Part shown: piece after piece, positions 63,640 through 64,000 of the stretch
Position numbering within the stretch: position 1 is the first letter of the stretch
Layout: every line of letters starts with the position of its first letter
NCBI GenBank assembly: GCA_040756375.1
Contig: JBFLZC010000010.1
Location: 1 to 64,000, forward strand
DNA from: VGSG01 sp040756375
Lineage (GTDB): Bacteria > Desulfobacterota > Desulfomonilia > Desulfomonilales > Desulfomonilaceae
Length of the DNA: 64,000 nt
Reading direction: 5' to 3'
Made by a program: the position numbers and the translations under genes
Notes under the pieces: generated by a model
Database searches by the model: none
What the model saw: the letters and a program-made list of their open reading frames with translations, nothing else
What the model was told of the DNA's origin: nothing

Positions 63640-63643
63640 GATA

Positions 63644-63728
63644 GGAGGGGTTCCCGAGTGGCCAAAGGGGGCAGACTGTAAATCTGTTGGCTCAGCCTTC
63701 GGAGGTTCGAATCCTCCCCCCTCCACCA
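63644..63728 (+). tRNA. tRNA-Tyr (GTA)
   Basis: Class II tRNA with a long variable arm, GGAGGGG/CCCCTCC acceptor stem, anticodon GTA and encoded CCA. It starts 5 bases after the previous tRNA. Confidence 0.96.
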
Positions 63729-63767
63729 TGTGAGCATCGACGACGTGTGGAGTGGGGGGCGCGTCGG

Positions 63768-63843
63768 GCGGGAATAGCTCAGGTGGTAGAGCGTCAGCCT
63801 TCCAAGCTGAATGTCGCGGGTTCGAATCCCGTTTCCCGCTCCA
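63768..63843 (+). tRNA. tRNA-Gly (TCC)
   Basis: GCGGGAA/TTCCCGC acceptor stem, TCAGC/GCTGA anticodon stem with TCC in CTTCCAA, and encoded CCA. Confidence 0.96.
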
Positions 63844-63925
63844 GACCACCAGATCTCGAAAATCCCCGCCGGAAAACGGCATTGCCTTACTTCGGGAGAG
63901 CCCAGCCGAAAGTAGATTTTCGACT

Positions 63926-64000
63926 GCCCACGTAGCTCAGTAGGTAGAGCACTTCCTTGGTAAGGAAGAGGTTCACCGGTTCGATCCCGGTCGTGGGCTC
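63926..64000 (+). tRNA. tRNA-Thr (GGT), cut by the window end
   Basis: GCCCACG/CGTGGGC acceptor stem, anticodon GGT in TTGGTAA, perfect T-stem. The final CA lies outside the window. The order Thr-Tyr-Gly-Thr equals E. coli thrU-tyrU-glyT-thrT, which precedes tufB, so tuf is expected next. Confidence 0.95.

Overview
The window looks like a chromosomal segment from a Gram-negative, sulfate-reducing bacterium, most likely a Desulfobacterota (deltaproteobacterial) lineage. Dissimilatory sulfite reductase genes (dsrABD) sit beside a DsrN-type amidase. LPS heptose synthesis, Wza/Wzz export proteins and outer-membrane barrels show a Gram-negative envelope. The window ends in the tRNA order Thr-Tyr-Gly-Thr that precedes tuf in many Proteobacteria. 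Family assignments come from motifs read by eye; no database search was possible.

Layout. 1-6 kb: energy metabolism, with dsrABD on the plus strand divergent from dsrN and an overlapping gene of unknown function. 6-12 kb: a PrmA-like methyltransferase, a coiled-coil protein, RNase G and a two-part radical SAM protein that overlaps it. 12-25 kb: mixed metabolism (ADP-forming acyl-CoA synthetase, MoaA, ThiD-ThiN fusion, HldE), a sensor-like membrane protein, a formylglycine-enzyme-like protein with a PDZ domain, a Ser/Tyr-repeat secreted peptide, a lipoprotein and an MscS channel. 25-36 kb: an exopolysaccharide locus with two Wzz-like proteins, two GT4 glycosyltransferases, a BY-kinase homologue lacking the Walker lysine, a barrel protein, Wza and a NodB-type deacetylase. 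36-40 kb: two paralogous outer-membrane proteins, each with an in-frame UGA at codon 231. 40-43 kb: rplU-rpmA-obg-proB. 43-55 kb: methyltransferase, third barrel protein, GNAT, cytidylate-kinase-like, TerC, a gene behind a Tyr/Phe attenuator, TolC-HlyD, a GT2 and a radical SAM protein. 55-64 kb: ftsH, a Dcm-Vsr-HNH restriction-modification cassette, a MocA-like transferase, an IspH-UbiA fusion and four tRNAs.

Two regulatory or recoding signals stand out. First, the paired genes at 36758-37918 and 38396-39547 keep one reading frame across a UGA. Codon changes after the UGA are overwhelmingly synonymous, and in both a stable hairpin with an AGGU loop begins about 16 bases after it. This is the arrangement expected of bacterial selenocysteine insertion and suggests a family of outer-membrane selenoproteins. 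Second, the gene at 48025-49617 (unknown function, GNAT domain) is preceded by a textbook attenuator: a strong promoter, a 22-residue leader peptide with a Tyr-Tyr-Tyr-Phe-Tyr-Phe run, an antiterminator strand starting at its stop codon, and an intrinsic terminator.

Intergenic space is filled by several families of short palindromic repeats that recur across the window, some in opposite orientation. No insertion sequence, prophage, rRNA operon or CRISPR array was seen.
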